Positions 1-10,200 are shown, numbered from the stretch's first letter. The stretch: 64,000 bases of DNA from Agromyces sp. ISL-38 (GCF_018613935.1 NZ_JAGGPF010000009.1:248001-312000); one strand, 5' to 3'. A program made the numbers and translations. Notes: generated from the sequence alone by a model not told the origin.

Positions 1-1490
1 CGGCCGGCCCGCACGGCGGTCACCATGGCGGTGAGCGTGGAGTTTCCGACGACGGCCGTCGGCACGGTGGCACCGCCGGCGAGGTAGAGGTTCGAGAACC
101 CCCAGACGCGCCCGACGGGGTCGCAGACGGAGGTGCCGTCATCGGTCGCACCCGATCGCGCTGTGCCCGTGTAGTGCAGCGACGAGCCCGGCGGAAGCAG
201 GGCCGAGTCGCGCTCGGGGTCGAAGTCGCCGAGCGCCTCACCCGCGGCGCGCTGCGACGCGCGTGCCTGTTCGACCAGGGCCAGGTCGGCCTCGGAGTGC
301 GCGAACTGCACCGTGATGCGCGGCAGGCCCGCGACATCCGTGTGCATGTCATCGAAGACCAGCCGATTGTCGGCGTTGATCTCGGTCGGCACGTAGAGCG
401 AGAGGCCCACCGAGTACGCGAGGCGAGCGCCCGTGGCGTCGAAGTAGAGCCGGTCCATGATCTGCCCGTGGAACGGCTGCGCAGGTCCGCTGTGCGGCAG
501 CCAGTACGAGCCCGCGACCCATTCGTCGGGTCCGGGGTCGGGGATCTCGTCGAGCGCGACCTGGAGTCGCTCGAGGTCGGCGATCACCTGCCCGGTCAAG
601 AAGGCGTGCTCGTTCAGGTACCGGCCGAGCGCCTCGGGCCTGATGCCCGAGGCGACGAGCAGCTGCGGCGTGCGGATCGGATCGGCCGCGACGATCGTGA
701 CGCGCGCCTCGATCTCGTACTCATCACCGGTCGCGACCTCGCGCACACGGGCGCCGCGCACCGTCGCGCCATCGTGCACGAGCGCCATGGCGAGCGTGCC
801 GGTGGAGAGCGTGAAGTCGTCACCGTTCGGCGCGGTCATGCGCGGAAGGATCCGGTTCGGACCGGTGCGCGGCAGTCGGCCGCCCTCCTTCGGCGCGACC
901 GCCATCGGCATCGTGCGCACGTGCCGGCCCGGCGCGCTCACCGGCCCGAAGACCGAGTCGAGCACCTCGAGGATGCGGCCGCCGACGTGCGTCACGCCGA
1001 AGGGAGCGTCGTGCACGCCGAGCATGCGCTCGGCCTCGCCGAGGTCGCGAGCCCAGGCGTCGGGCCCGTCGAACGCGAACACCTCGTCGCCCCAGGGGCG
1101 CGGGGTCGCGGCCGTCCAGTGCACCCCCATGCCGCCCGCGTTCCAGGCGAAGGCGCTTGCGGGCATCCCGGCCGCGTCCTCGTCGAACGACGAGAGGTGG
1201 TACATGCCGGGCGAAACGCTGCGGAGCTCAGCACTCACCGCCGGCGTGACGGCGGCGCCGAGGTACAGGGACTGGATGCCGGGGGACGCCTGCTCGATGT
1301 AGGTGCCACGCAGCGCTTCATCCCGGAGGTCGTGGAGGTGCTGGCCCGGCGCGCTCCCGATCGGCACGCCGCCGTCGACCATGTGGATGCGGGCACCCGG
1401 AGACCCTTCACGCACGATCCTCGCGACGGCGGCGCCCATGAGGCCGCTGCCCACGATGAGGACGTCGACAGGGGGTGGAACGTGCGACAT
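1..1490 (-). CDS. GMC oxidoreductase, pyranose 2-oxidase / C-glycoside 3-oxidase type (3' end missing)
   Basis: FAD-dependent sugar or glycoside oxidase; members oxidise a ring hydroxyl of a sugar and pass electrons to O2 or another acceptor. The frame is open through base 1, so the C-terminus lies outside the window; 496 residues are visible. The start ATG follows a GGGAG ribosome site. Visible features are a Rossmann GSGLMG at residues 14-19, the GGMGVHWT box whose His124 aligns with the His that covalently holds FAD in pyranose 2-oxidase (GGMSTHWT), and a C-terminal catalytic pair His439 (SSLHYTGT) and Asn483 (VVGNSTLT), spaced as in fungal pyranose oxidase. Bacterial relatives include C-glycoside 3-oxidases from soil actinobacteria. 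It is the last gene of a regulator-regulator-oxidase series. The substrate cannot be read from sequence; a glucose, C-glycoside or other glycoside oxidase are all possible. Confidence 0.85.
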   Translation of the reverse strand, partial: MSHVPPPVDVLIVGSGLMGAAVARIVREGSPGARIHMVDGGVPIGSAPGQHLHDLRDEALRGTYIEQASPGIQSLYLGAAVTPAVSAELRSVSPGMYHLSSFDEDAAGMPASAFAWNAGGMGVHWTAATPRPWGDEVFAFDGPDAWARDLGEAERMLGVHDAPFGVTHVGGRILEVLDSVFGPVSAPGRHVRTMPMAVAPKEGGRLPRTGPNRILPRMTAPNGDDFTLSTGTLAMALVHDGATVRGARVREVATGDEYEIEARVTIVAADPIRTPQLLVASGIRPEALGRYLNEHAFLTGQVIADLERLQVALDEIPDPGPDEWVAGSYWLPHSGPAQPFHGQIMDRLYFDATGARLAYSVGLSLYVPTEINADNRLVFDDMHTDVAGLPRITVQFAHSEADLALVEQARASQRAAGEALGDFDPERDSALLPPGSSLHYTGTARSGATDDGTSVCDPVGRVWGFSNLYLAGGATVPTAVVGNSTLTAMVTAVRAG

Positions 1491-1685
1491 TCGGAACTCC
1501 CGAGACTCGAAAAAGTATTGCTACTTCGCAGCATAACTGCGGGATGTTTCACTCGGATGTCGCCGCAGCGCCTCGCGGGATGCGAAACCGCAGGAGATTC
1601 CGTGTCAAGCATCCGTATGCGGCAGCATGATGGCGAATCTCCTGTAGAAGCAGGTGGGAGCGCTCGGCAGCGCTCGACCGAAGGC

Positions 1686-2831
1686 TCAGGCGGAACCGAA
1701 GAGCTCGTTTTCGACGCTCATGATCGCGACGCGCAGCGCCCCTTGCAGCATGGCCTCGCGTCCGAGCGCCGAAGCGCGCAACTCCATCGCGGGCGCCCCG
1801 GCCGCCTCGAGCGCCGAGCGCAGGCTCGGAATGAGCACATCGGCGCCGGCCTCGAGGCCGCCGCCGAGCACGATGAGCGGCGGCGCGATGGTCCACGCGA
1901 ACACCGCGAGCAGCTGCGCGAACGGCGCGACGAAGGCGTCGAGCTCGGCGATCGCCTCGGCGTCTCCGCGACGAACCCCCTCGACGATCGCCTCGCCCGC
2001 CTCTCGTTCAGCCGGGTCGGGCGAGGTGAGGAGGCCGAACGGATTGTGCTCCATCGCTCGCGTGCCGAGGAGGTTCGCCTCGACGATCTCGCCGGCCGCC
2101 CCTCGGAAGCCCCGATGGATGCGTCCATCGATGATGATGCCGGAGCCCGCGCGATTGCCCGCGAGCAGCCACGTGAAGCTCGTATGGTCGGTCGCCGCGC
2201 CGAGCGCGCCCTCGGCGAGCGCCGCGAGGTTCGCGTCGTTGTCGGTGATGACGCGCACGCCGGCCGGAAGACCCAGCGCGTCGGCGGCGCGCACGCCCGC
2301 CCACCGCGGGGCGTTGACGAGGGTGACGACCGTGCCGTCGTCGTCGACTGCGCCTCCCATCGCCACGCCGACCGCCCGGAAGTCCTCGAGCGACCTGCCG
2401 GATTCGTCGACCGCGGCGAGCAACGCGGCCCTCGCCTCGGCGAGGGTGAGGTCGGGGTTCGTCGAGTTCGTGAGCTTGCGCCGAGAGCGGCCGAGCACGG
2501 AGCCGCTCAGGTCCGCCACGAGCGCCTCGGTCGAGTGTGTGTCGAACTGCACCGCACCGACGAGGGCGTGTTCGGGGCGGAAGGCGTAGAGACGCGGCGG
2601 GCGGCCGGCGCCCGTCGCGGGCCCCGGTTCGATCGGCTCGACCCAGCCCTCGGTGACGAGGTCGGTGAGGATGAGCTCGATGGTGCGACGCGACAGCCCG
2701 GTCGTGCGGTTCAATTCGGTCATCGTGAGCGGTCCGCTCGCGAGGTACAGCGAGCGGAGGGTCAGCGAGGAGTTCGCCTCGCGCATCGCCGTGGGATCGA
2801 ACGCTCGCACGCCGCTCCCCCTCTCCCGCAT
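1686..2831 (-). CDS. ROK-family transcriptional regulator
   Basis: A 381-residue ROK (repressor/ORF/kinase) protein with an N-terminal winged helix-turn-helix (about residues 20-75, TELNRTTGLSRRTIELILTDL) followed by the actin-like ROK fold: DNDANLAALAEG around 195-206 and GSGIIIDG near 230. The usual zinc-binding Cys cluster of ROK kinases is absent (AAGEIVEAN replaces the ExGH...CxCG region), so it is likely a sugar-sensing repressor and not a kinase. It begins 13 bp after the XRE-cupin gene and lies 195 bp upstream of the GMC oxidase start, so it probably controls sugar oxidation by that enzyme. Assignment to the ROK family is firm; the ligand is unknown. Confidence 0.85.
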   Translation of the reverse strand: MRERGSGVRAFDPTAMREANSSLTLRSLYLASGPLTMTELNRTTGLSRRTIELILTDLVTEGWVEPIEPGPATGAGRPPRLYAFRPEHALVGAVQFDTHSTEALVADLSGSVLGRSRRKLTNSTNPDLTLAEARAALLAAVDESGRSLEDFRAVGVAMGGAVDDDGTVVTLVNAPRWAGVRAADALGLPAGVRVITDNDANLAALAEGALGAATDHTSFTWLLAGNRAGSGIIIDGRIHRGFRGAAGEIVEANLLGTRAMEHNPFGLLTSPDPAEREAGEAIVEGVRRGDAEAIAELDAFVAPFAQLLAVFAWTIAPPLIVLGGGLEAGADVLIPSLRSALEAAGAPAMELRASALGREAMLQGALRVAIMSVENELFGSA

Positions 2832-2844
2832 CGCGCGGTCCAGC

Positions 2845-3480
2845 CTACTGGCGCGCCGCAGCCGGACGCGTGTGCGCGATCGAGAGCAGGACCCGAGCCG
2901 CCCCGTCGCCGACCGATGCCCAACGGTGCCGGATGTCGGCCGGGTGGCTGATCGCCTCGCCGGCTCCGAGTCGCCAGGACCCCTCGTTCTCGAGCGTCAC
3001 CTCGATCTCGCCGTCGATGACGTAGACCGTCATCTCGCCGTCGGATTCGAACCAGCCGCCGAGATCCGACCCCGGGGCGACGCGGTACTCGACCACCTCG
3101 AGCACGTGACCGGCGCCGGCCGAGAGGAGTCGTCCGCTCGCCGCCTCCGGCGAGTCGGAGACCGGGAGTTCGCGCCCCTCCCCCTGGCGCAGCACCGACA
3201 CGCCATGCGGTGCGTTCACGGGTGGCATGAGTTCGCTCGGCGGCAGTCCGAGCGCGTGGGCCAGCCGGTAGAGGCTCGACAGCGAGGGACTCGTCGCGCC
3301 CTTCTCGACCTGGCTGAGGAACGGCTGGCTCATCTCGCTCGAGCGCGCGAGGGCGCGCATGGAGAGCCCTGCCGCCTCGCGGGCCCGCCGGATGGCCTGC
3401 CCGACCGCGGCGCTGACGTCGGCTGCGGCATCCGGATTCTGTAACACGGTGTTCACCCGAGGAGCTCGATTCTCGTCCAT
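2845..3480 (-). CDS. XRE-family regulator with C-terminal cupin domain
   Basis: DNA-binding protein of about 211 residues: a helix-turn-helix of lambda-Cro/XRE type (SMRALARSSEMSQPFLSQVEKG, about residues 38-60) joined to a cupin sensor barrel (about 125-195). Such two-domain regulators usually repress neighbouring catabolic or detoxification genes and respond to a small ligand in the cupin. The ATG at 3480 is chosen as start; a TTG 12 bp upstream (3492) is in frame and sits closer to an AGG, so the start is not settled. The gene is divergent from the 2-oxoglutarate oxygenase across an 84 bp gap holding an inverted repeat, and is followed by the ROK regulator. Confidence 0.8.
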   Translation of the reverse strand: MDENRAPRVNTVLQNPDAAADVSAAVGQAIRRAREAAGLSMRALARSSEMSQPFLSQVEKGATSPSLSSLYRLAHALGLPPSELMPPVNAPHGVSVLRQGEGRELPVSDSPEAASGRLLSAGAGHVLEVVEYRVAPGSDLGGWFESDGEMTVYVIDGEIEVTLENEGSWRLGAGEAISHPADIRHRWASVGDGAARVLLSIAHTRPAAARQ

Positions 3481-3494
3481 ATTGATAACCAATA
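3480..3494. promoter_or_regulatory. Inverted repeat, putative operator of the XRE-cupin regulator
   Basis: TATTG-ATAAC-CAATA, perfect 5 bp arms with a 5 bp spacer, in an AT-rich patch of a GC-rich region and touching the regulator's start codon. Its position in the divergent gap suggests autoregulation and control of the oxygenase gene; no binding evidence. Confidence 0.4.
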
Positions 3495-3564
3495 CCTATC
3501 ACTCGGGTCCGGGAACGGGCGTGGGGAACAGGACGAAGATATCCGAACACCGAAGGAGACCGGC

Positions 3565-4617
3565 ATGTCAGCGGCATTCCATGTTCCGGCGATCGACATC
3601 GCCCCGTACATCGCGGGCGGCACCGATGCCGAGCGGGCCCAGGTCGCCCGCCAGTTCGACGAGGCGGCCCGCACGGTCGGCTTCATGCAGATCCTCGGGC
3701 ACGGGATCCCACTCGAGGCCTGGGCGCGCCTCGGTCGTGCGAGCGACCGCTTCTTCGAGCTGCCGCTCGACGTGAAGAAGCAGTACCGGGCGCCCGCCGG
3801 CATCAACCGCGGGTACAGCCCGCCGAAGTCCGAGCGCCTGAGCCTCAGCCTCGGCGTCGAGAAGGCCGAACGAATGAACGACTTCTTCGAAGCCTTCAAC
3901 CTCGGCGCGACCGCTGCCGACTACCCGCACGTCGAGGTCGATCCCGCGATGTACTCCGAGAACATCTGGCCCGCCGAGAGCGACACCTTCCAAGACGACG
4001 TCGAGCTCTGGATGTCGCACGCCACCTCCGTCGCGAAGGTCATGATGGAGATCTTCGCCGACGCACTCCGCTTGCCCGCCGGCTACTTCGACTCGTACAC
4101 CGACCATTCGCTCGACGTGCTGCGCATGAACAACTACGCCCTCCCCGAGGGTGAGCGGGTCGAGCTCGACGGCGACCTCATCGGCATGGGCGAGCACACC
4201 GACTTCGGCATCGTGACGCTGCTGTGGGCCGACGACGTGAAGGGGCTCCAGGTGCTCGACGCCGACGGCGGCTGGAACGACGTGTCGCCATTGCCCGGCG
4301 CGCTGCTCGTGAACCTCGGCGACCTGACGGCGCGGTGGACCAACGAGCGCTGGAAGTCGACGCTTCATCGAGTCAAGCCCCCGGTGATCGACGGCCGTAT
4401 CAAGCGGCGCCGCTCCGCCGCGTTCTTCTTCGACGGCAACGTCGACGCGGTGATCACGACCCTCCCGGGTTGCGTCGCCGAGGGTGAGACGGAGCTCTAC
4501 GGTCCGATCACGATCGGCGAGCACATCGAGGCGAAGCTGCAGGGCTCCCGCGGGCTCGTGAACAACACGAGCGACACGGCGCGTGAGGCGGAGCGCGTGC
4601 TCGCGAGCCGCCAGTGA
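3565..4617 (+). CDS. 2-oxoglutarate/Fe(II)-dependent dioxygenase (isopenicillin N synthase-like)
   Basis: A 350-residue cytosolic non-haem iron oxygenase. The N-terminal DIOX_N region (residues 5-120, with VGFMQILGHGIP) is followed by the 2OG-FeII_Oxy core. Iron ligands are visible as HTD in GEHTDFGIVTLL (about 212-214) and a distal His in STLHRVKPP (about 271); the 2OG-anchoring RxS appears as RRRSAAFFF. The start has a strong AAGGAG site 7 bp upstream. It is divergent from the XRE-cupin regulator, which probably controls it. Family relatives hydroxylate or desaturate varied small molecules, including flavonoid, gibberellin and ethylene-forming enzymes; the substrate cannot be assigned. Confidence 0.88.
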   Translation: MSAAFHVPAIDIAPYIAGGTDAERAQVARQFDEAARTVGFMQILGHGIPLEAWARLGRASDRFFELPLDVKKQYRAPAGINRGYSPPKSERLSLSLGVEKAERMNDFFEAFNLGATAADYPHVEVDPAMYSENIWPAESDTFQDDVELWMSHATSVAKVMMEIFADALRLPAGYFDSYTDHSLDVLRMNNYALPEGERVELDGDLIGMGEHTDFGIVTLLWADDVKGLQVLDADGGWNDVSPLPGALLVNLGDLTARWTNERWKSTLHRVKPPVIDGRIKRRRSAAFFFDGNVDAVITTLPGCVAEGETELYGPITIGEHIEAKLQGSRGLVNNTSDTAREAERVLASRQ

Positions 4618-4657
4618 CCTGACGCGGCCGGCACGCATCGGTGCCATCATTGGAGCC

Positions 4658-6355
4658 ATGAACGCCCGCGACCAGCTCGTGGCGGGCTCACGGTCGCTGT
4701 CGAGCGGCGAGTGGGTCGCGGCGCGGGATGCGTTCCAGGTGGCATGGGCCGAGGAGGAATCCGCTGACGCCCTCGACGGGCTCGCCCGCGCGTTGTGGTG
4801 GCTCAACGATCCGGCGGGTGCCCTCGAACTGCGCGCACGCGCGTTCGCCCGGCTCCGCCACGAAGGACGCGATGCCGAGGCGGCCGCCGTCGCCATCTGG
4901 CTGGCACGCGAGTACCGCAACCTCTACCGGCGGCGCGAGATGGCCGACGGGTGGCGTTCACGAGCCCGGTCGCTCCTCTCCTCTCTCGAGGACGCCGGGA
5001 GCCTCCACGGCTGGTTGCACCTCGCGGAATCGGAGGCGGATTCGTTGCATCCGAGGGCCGCTGATCAGGCCGATCGCGCCGTGACGATCGCCCGCGAGCA
5101 CGGCGACATCGACCTCGAGATCGTGGCGCTGATGCGCCGGGGCGCGTGCATGGTGGGCGGCGGGGCCGTCGCCGACGGGGTGGCCGACCTGCACGAGGCG
5201 ATGGCCGCCGCCACCTCCGGCGAAGGCGACGATGTGCAGTACGTCGGCGAGGCGCTGTGCACCCTGCTGGAGGTCGCCGGCCTGCTGGGCGATCCCAGCA
5301 TGGTCGAGCCGTGGGCCGCCTTCCTCGTCGGCTACCACGCGTCGTACGCATTCGGTCCGCTGTTGCCGTTCGAAACCTCCAGCGCCACCGAGCTCATCTC
5401 GGCCTTCTGCACCGGATGCTGCGGCGGCGTGTACCTCGTCACCGGGCGCCTCGATGCGGCAGAGGAGCAGCTCAGCCACGCCGTGACCCAACTGATCACG
5501 ACCGGCCTCCGACCTCGCTGCCTGCACCCCGTCGCCGATCTCGTCGAGCTGCGGGTGCTGCAGGGGCGGCTCCAGGATGCCGAAGCGGTGCTCACCGGCT
5601 TCGAGGACGATCCGGAGTGCGCGGCGTCGGCCGCTGCGCTCGACCTGGCGACGGGGCATCCGCAGCGCGCCGTCGCGCGCCTGACTCGCGCCATCGAGTC
5701 GCTGACCGGGGTGCCTTTGCTCGCCCTTCCGCTGCATGCGGCGCTCGTCGACGCCGCGCTGGCTTCCGGCAATGTAGCGCTGGCCGAGACGTCGGGGCAA
5801 TTCGTGGCTGAGGTGGCAGGAACGACCGCCACGGTGCTCCACCGCGCCCAGCGCGACCACGCCGCGGGCAAGCTCGCGCTCGCTGCAGGTGACGCCGCCG
5901 CAACCGCACTCCTTCGCTCCGCGACGCTTGCGTTCGCCGAGGCCGGAGCGGCATTGCCCGCCTGCCGCGCCCGCCTGGCACTGGCGCGGTCGCTGGCGCC
6001 ACACGATCGCGGTCTCGCGGTCACCGAGGCTCGCAGCGTCCTCCTTGCCCTCGACCGGATGGGCGCCACCGCCGAGGCCGATCAGGCCGCCGCATTCCTG
6101 CGAGAGCTGGGCGTCCGCGGACGGACGGGCCCTCGGCACGTCGGACTCCTGAGCAACCGGGAGCGGGAGGTCTTGGCACTCGTGGCGGACGGTTTGTCGA
6201 ACGCCGAGATCGGCCAGCGGTTGTTCATCAGCACGAAGACGGCCGGGCACCACGTGAGCAGCATCCTCGCCAAGCTCGGCGTGCGCAGCCGCACCGAGGC
6301 GGTGGCGTTCGCGATGTTGAATCCTCCGACCGCAGTGAACGAGGGCACCAGATGA
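4658..6355 (+). CDS. LuxR-family regulator with TPR-like sensor region
   Basis: A 565-residue protein: a long alpha-helical TPR-like region (residues 1-480, rich in Ala/Leu/Arg helical pairs such as ALWWLNDPAGALELRARAF) ending in a LuxR/GerE helix-turn-helix (about 500-560, LSNREREVLALVADGLSNAEIG then KTAGHHVSSILAKLGVRSR). There is no N-terminal AAA/ATPase domain, unlike the large MalT/LAL regulators, and no receiver domain. The ATG at 4658 is preferred over upstream in-frame starts that lie inside the previous gene. It is followed 112 bp later by the SnoaL-like gene, a likely target or partner. The signal it senses is not evident. Confidence 0.85.
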   Translation: MNARDQLVAGSRSLSSGEWVAARDAFQVAWAEEESADALDGLARALWWLNDPAGALELRARAFARLRHEGRDAEAAAVAIWLAREYRNLYRRREMADGWRSRARSLLSSLEDAGSLHGWLHLAESEADSLHPRAADQADRAVTIAREHGDIDLEIVALMRRGACMVGGGAVADGVADLHEAMAAATSGEGDDVQYVGEALCTLLEVAGLLGDPSMVEPWAAFLVGYHASYAFGPLLPFETSSATELISAFCTGCCGGVYLVTGRLDAAEEQLSHAVTQLITTGLRPRCLHPVADLVELRVLQGRLQDAEAVLTGFEDDPECAASAAALDLATGHPQRAVARLTRAIESLTGVPLLALPLHAALVDAALASGNVALAETSGQFVAEVAGTTATVLHRAQRDHAAGKLALAAGDAAATALLRSATLAFAEAGAALPACRARLALARSLAPHDRGLAVTEARSVLLALDRMGATAEADQAAAFLRELGVRGRTGPRHVGLLSNREREVLALVADGLSNAEIGQRLFISTKTAGHHVSSILAKLGVRSRTEAVAFAMLNPPTAVNEGTR

Positions 6356-6467
6356 CGAGGCCCGGCGAGGAGCAATGGGCACAGAGATGGGGAATGCTCC
6401 CGATGCTCGAGCCCCGGCACAGGAGCACCATCGAGTCATCGAATCCGACGTCCCAGAGGAGGACATC

Positions 6468-6881
6468 ATGGAAACCGCGGAGAAGAGCGTCGTACGGCGC
6501 TTCTACGAAATCGTCGGCAGCGGCCGACCGGAGGACCTCGACGAGGTCTGCGCTCCCGACCTCGTCGGCCACGCCGGCGCCGGGTCCGACCTGAGAGAAC
6601 TGAAGGGCGAGACCGCGAGCCTGCTCGTCGCGTTTCCGGACCTGACCCTCGACCTACGACACCTCGTACAGGAAGACGACCTGATCAGCGTGTGGCTGAC
6701 CTATGCCGGCACGCACCAGGCCGAGTTCGCGGGCGTCCCCGCGAGCGGTCGGCGGGTCAAGTTCGCCGCATGGGACCTCATGCGAGTCCAGGACGGCAGG
6801 GTCGTGGAGATCACGCAGTACTGCGACCTCTTCACGATCCTGTCCCAGATCGGTGCGCTGCCGACCGCGGCGCTGGCGTGA
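6468..6881 (+). CDS. SnoaL-like (NTF2 fold) protein, ester-cyclase family
   Basis: A 137-residue single-domain SnoaL-like protein with the family's N-terminal helix pattern (VVRRFYEIVGSGRPEDLDEVCAPDLVGH) and C-terminal beta cone (WDLMRVQDGRVVEITQYCD). SnoaL proteins include polyketide cyclases, but most actinobacterial copies have no known reaction. The start is set by an AGAGGAGG ribosome site just before ATG 6468; an ATG at 6375 has no such site. It follows the LuxR regulator and precedes a small secreted protein by 17 bp, so the two are probably co-transcribed. Confidence 0.78.
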   Translation: METAEKSVVRRFYEIVGSGRPEDLDEVCAPDLVGHAGAGSDLRELKGETASLLVAFPDLTLDLRHLVQEDDLISVWLTYAGTHQAEFAGVPASGRRVKFAAWDLMRVQDGRVVEITQYCDLFTILSQIGALPTAALA

Positions 6882-6898
6882 CGAGGGAGATGAAGATC

Positions 6899-7168
6899 AT
6901 GCATTCAGCGATTCGACTCATCGTGCCCGCGGCGGCTGCTGTGGCACTTGCCCTGGTCGCCGCACCACCTGCCCAAGCCGCCCCCAGCTGCGTGGCGCAA
7001 TCCATTCCCGCCGAGCATCAGAGCTACGGGCCCGCTTGGGGTCATGACCTCATCTCGTTCCTCGCCACGAATCCCGAGGTGCTCGAGGAGTTCGGGTTCC
7101 GGTCGTTCGGGGACTACGCGTCCTTTGTGGCAACCCTGGACCGCACGGTGTGCCCGCCCGACCTGTAG
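6899..7168 (+). CDS. Small secreted protein of unknown function
   Basis: An 89-residue protein with a clear Sec signal peptide (hydrophobic VPAAAAVALALVAAP and an AQA|APS cleavage site near residue 28), giving a mature chain of about 60 residues. Two cysteines, one near the mature N-terminus (APSCVAQ) and one near the C-terminus (TVCPPDL), could form a disulfide. The AGGGAG site lies 9 bp before ATG 6899, which makes this start better than the in-frame ATG at 6890. Relatives of this type occur as short exported proteins beside SnoaL genes; I cannot assign a function. Confidence 0.6.
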   Translation: MHSAIRLIVPAAAAVALALVAAPPAQAAPSCVAQSIPAEHQSYGPAWGHDLISFLATNPEVLEEFGFRSFGDYASFVATLDRTVCPPDL

Positions 7169-7181
7169 GAGATTCCACCAC

Positions 7182-7216
7182 CGCGAGCGCCCGGCCGATG
7201 CGGCCGAGCGCTCGCG
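7182..7216. terminator. Bidirectional hairpin terminator
   Basis: CGCGAGCGC (7182-7190) pairs perfectly with GCGCTCGCG (7208-7216) around a GC-rich 17-base loop. It lies between the convergent small secreted protein and the GH30 gene. No T-tract, as is common in high-GC actinobacteria. Confidence 0.55.
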
Positions 7217-7229
7217 TCGTGGGCCTGCC

Positions 7230-10200
7230 TCAGGGCTGGCGTGAGTGCAGCGACACGATGCGCTGGCGCTCGGTCTCAGCGGAGGCGCCCTCGACGCCGT
7301 CGGCCGACACGGTGACGCGCACGCTCAGCTCCTTGCCGGCGTCGTTCGTCTCGGGCGTGAAGCTCTGTTCGGTGGCACCGTCGATCGGCTCGCCGTTCAG
7401 GTACCACTGCCAGGTGATCTCACCGTCGCCCGGATCGATCGTCGCAGTCGCGTGCGCAGGCGACCCGACGCGCGGCCGCTCGACGATCTGAAGGTCGGCG
7501 ATCACGGCGTGGCGCCGGATCGTGACCGTGTACCGGCTCTCGGTCGAGCCATCCGCCGAGGTCACGACGATGGTGGCGACGCCGCCGTTCGCCGTGGTCG
7601 GCTGGGTGATCTTCACGCTCGCGGCCGAGTCCACCGCGATGGCGTCGACGAGCGGCAGGCGGCCGCCGTCGACGTCGAGCTCGTACTCGGTCGTCGCCGG
7701 GTCGAAGCCGTCGATGAGCGCGCCGTCGAGCCGGAGCGCGGCCAGCTCGCTGACGGCCGCAGGCGACGCCGTCGACTCGAAGATCTCGACCTCCGAGACG
7801 ATGAGGTGCGTGTTCGCGTAGGCGTTCATCACCACGCGTACGCCGGTGGCGGTGATCGGCGGGAACTCGGCGACCACGACCGGGGCGCTGCCGTCGGCCG
7901 GCGACACGACAGGCTGGGCCGTCTCCCAGCCGGGGGCCGGAGCCCACACGCCGTTCGCACCGCGCACCTCGACCTTCATGGTCTGCGCCCAGCTGTTCGT
8001 GCCGTCGCGGTAGAAGTCCACCGCGACGCGCTCAACCTGGTGGGCCGCCGCGAACTGGTAGGTCAGCGTGCTCTGGGCGGGCTTGTTGCTCGACACCCAG
8101 TTCGACCAGCCCTTGTCGCTGATGTTCCCGTTGCGAGTGCGATCGGCCGGGTAGCCCGACTCGGTCGAGCTCGCCGAGGCGGTGTTGCCGGCGTCGGGGT
8201 TGAAGTTGCGCAGCGTCCCCTCGGTCACGAGCACGGCGAGTTGCGCGGGCAGCTCGGCGCCGTCAGCGGTCGCGACGCCTGTGACGTGCACGACGCCGAC
8301 CGACGCGAACTGATCGGCCGAAACCCCAGTCCAGTCCCACGCCACGGGAACGTCGAAGGCATTCTCCGACGCACCCACGCGAGCGGGCACGGTGGTCGGG
8401 GCTTGGGACTGCACGCCATTGAGCGATGCGCCGACGGCCACGGTGATCGAGACGGGATCGGTCGCCGTGAGCCCGCCGACATCGACGAGCGCGGTGACCT
8501 CGATGACCTGCCCGAAGATGTCGGTCAGCGTGCCGGGCACCTCGACCCGACCGCTCTCGGCCCATGCCGAGTCATCCGGCAGCTGCCACGTGACCGCGAC
8601 CGGTGCGCCGGCGCCCCACGAGTAGCGCGGCACGATCGTCTCGGGCAGCACGGGCGGCACCCCCACGAGGGTGCGTGCCGCGACCGTCTGTTCGGCGAGC
8701 GGCGCCAGGTCGAGCGGCGCCCACGACTGGTTGCTCCCGCCGTTCGAGCCGTAGACGCCGACTCCGGCACCCTCGGCGGTGGACTGGCCGTTCACGTCGA
8801 GCGAAAGCGCGAGCTTCTCGTTCACGAGCGTGTAGCGGCGGCCGTCGGTCGTGTTCACGATCCAGCGGGTGGCGGGCTCGAGCGCCGCGGCATCCGGGGC
8901 CACCTGGCGGAGGTCGGTGCCCGCGCTCGTGGCTCCGAGCACCCGGCCGTCGGATGCCTCGAGCACGACGCGTCGCGTCGCCTCGCGCTCTTCGCCGGCG
9001 ACCTCGTGCACGGTCCAGACCTGCTTGGCGGCCTTCGCGGCATCCGTCGTGAGACCCGTGATCGACGTGGCCGTCGTGGATCCGCCGGCGGTGAACGCCT
9101 TGCCGCTCTGCGCGCCGACGAGCTGGTAGCGGTGCCCGTCGACGAGCGCGGGGGCATCCGCCGCGACGCCCGAGACGCCGTCGATCACGAACGTCGTGAC
9201 CGACTTGGCCGGCACCGTCACGGTGGCGGTGCGCGCGGCACGGTCGATCGCGACGGCAGCGCCCTCGACGAGTGCGTTCGAGGTCGGGGCATCCGCCGAT
9301 TCGGCCTGCGTGGTGACGACCGGAGTGACGGTGGCGCCCTCGGCGATGTCACCGAAGCGGGAGAGGTCGATCGTGACCTGACGCTCGGAAGCCGAGGTGT
9401 TGCGGTGCACGATCGTGGCGCCCGCGCCGTCGGCCCGAACGGCCGCCGTGCTCGAGGTGTCGTCGATCGCGATCAGGTGATCGCCCTCGTGGATGAACTT
9501 CGTGAAGTTGCGGATGGTGTTGAACTTCGAGTTGATCTCGACACCGCACGGCTCGATCGCGGCGGAGTTGCCGCCGGCGGCGGCGACGCGGCGAGCGGAC
9601 TTCCAGACGGTGCCCTCGGCCTCGTCGTAGGGCTTGCAGTCGAGGTCGATGAAGATCGAGCCCCAGTTGAGGTTCTCGCCCTGCGGCTCCATGTTGTAGA
9701 GGTCTTCGACGGGCTGCCACAGCACCCATGCCTTGGGCTCGAGCTCGCGCAGGTCGTCCATGATGCGGCCGGCGATGCCGAGTCCGTTCTCGATGTTGAC
9801 CGGGTTGTAGCCGCTGACCCAGTTGCCCTCGATCTCGCTCATCCAGAGGTCGGTGTCGGCCTGCTTGGCGAGGTCGCGCACCCCGAGCCGGCCGGACGTG
9901 CCGTAGGTGTGCACGTTCATGCGGTCGACCTTGTCACGCGTGGCGGCCGGGTAGCCGGCCCAGTTGGTCGCGAAGATGCCCGGGTTCGTCTCGTCCATCG
10001 CCGACAGCCCGGCATCGGTCGTGGATGCCGCGTCGTCGAGCGCGGCGCGCACGTCGTCGACGAGCGCGACCTGGCGGGCCGGCCCCATGTGCATGCCCTC
10101 CTGGCGGCCGGCCACGGGCTTGCCGTTGCTCAGGGTGGTGCCCCAGTAGCCGGTGTTCGGCTCGTTGAACGGATCGAGGGTGTCGACCTCGATGCCGTAC

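Noticed and set aside
174..2951. Long open frame (925 codons) on the plus strand over the GMC oxidase and ROK genes
   Set aside because: Arg/Ala/Gly/His-rich low-quality translation without any family motif, antisense to two well-supported genes; high-GC shadow frame.
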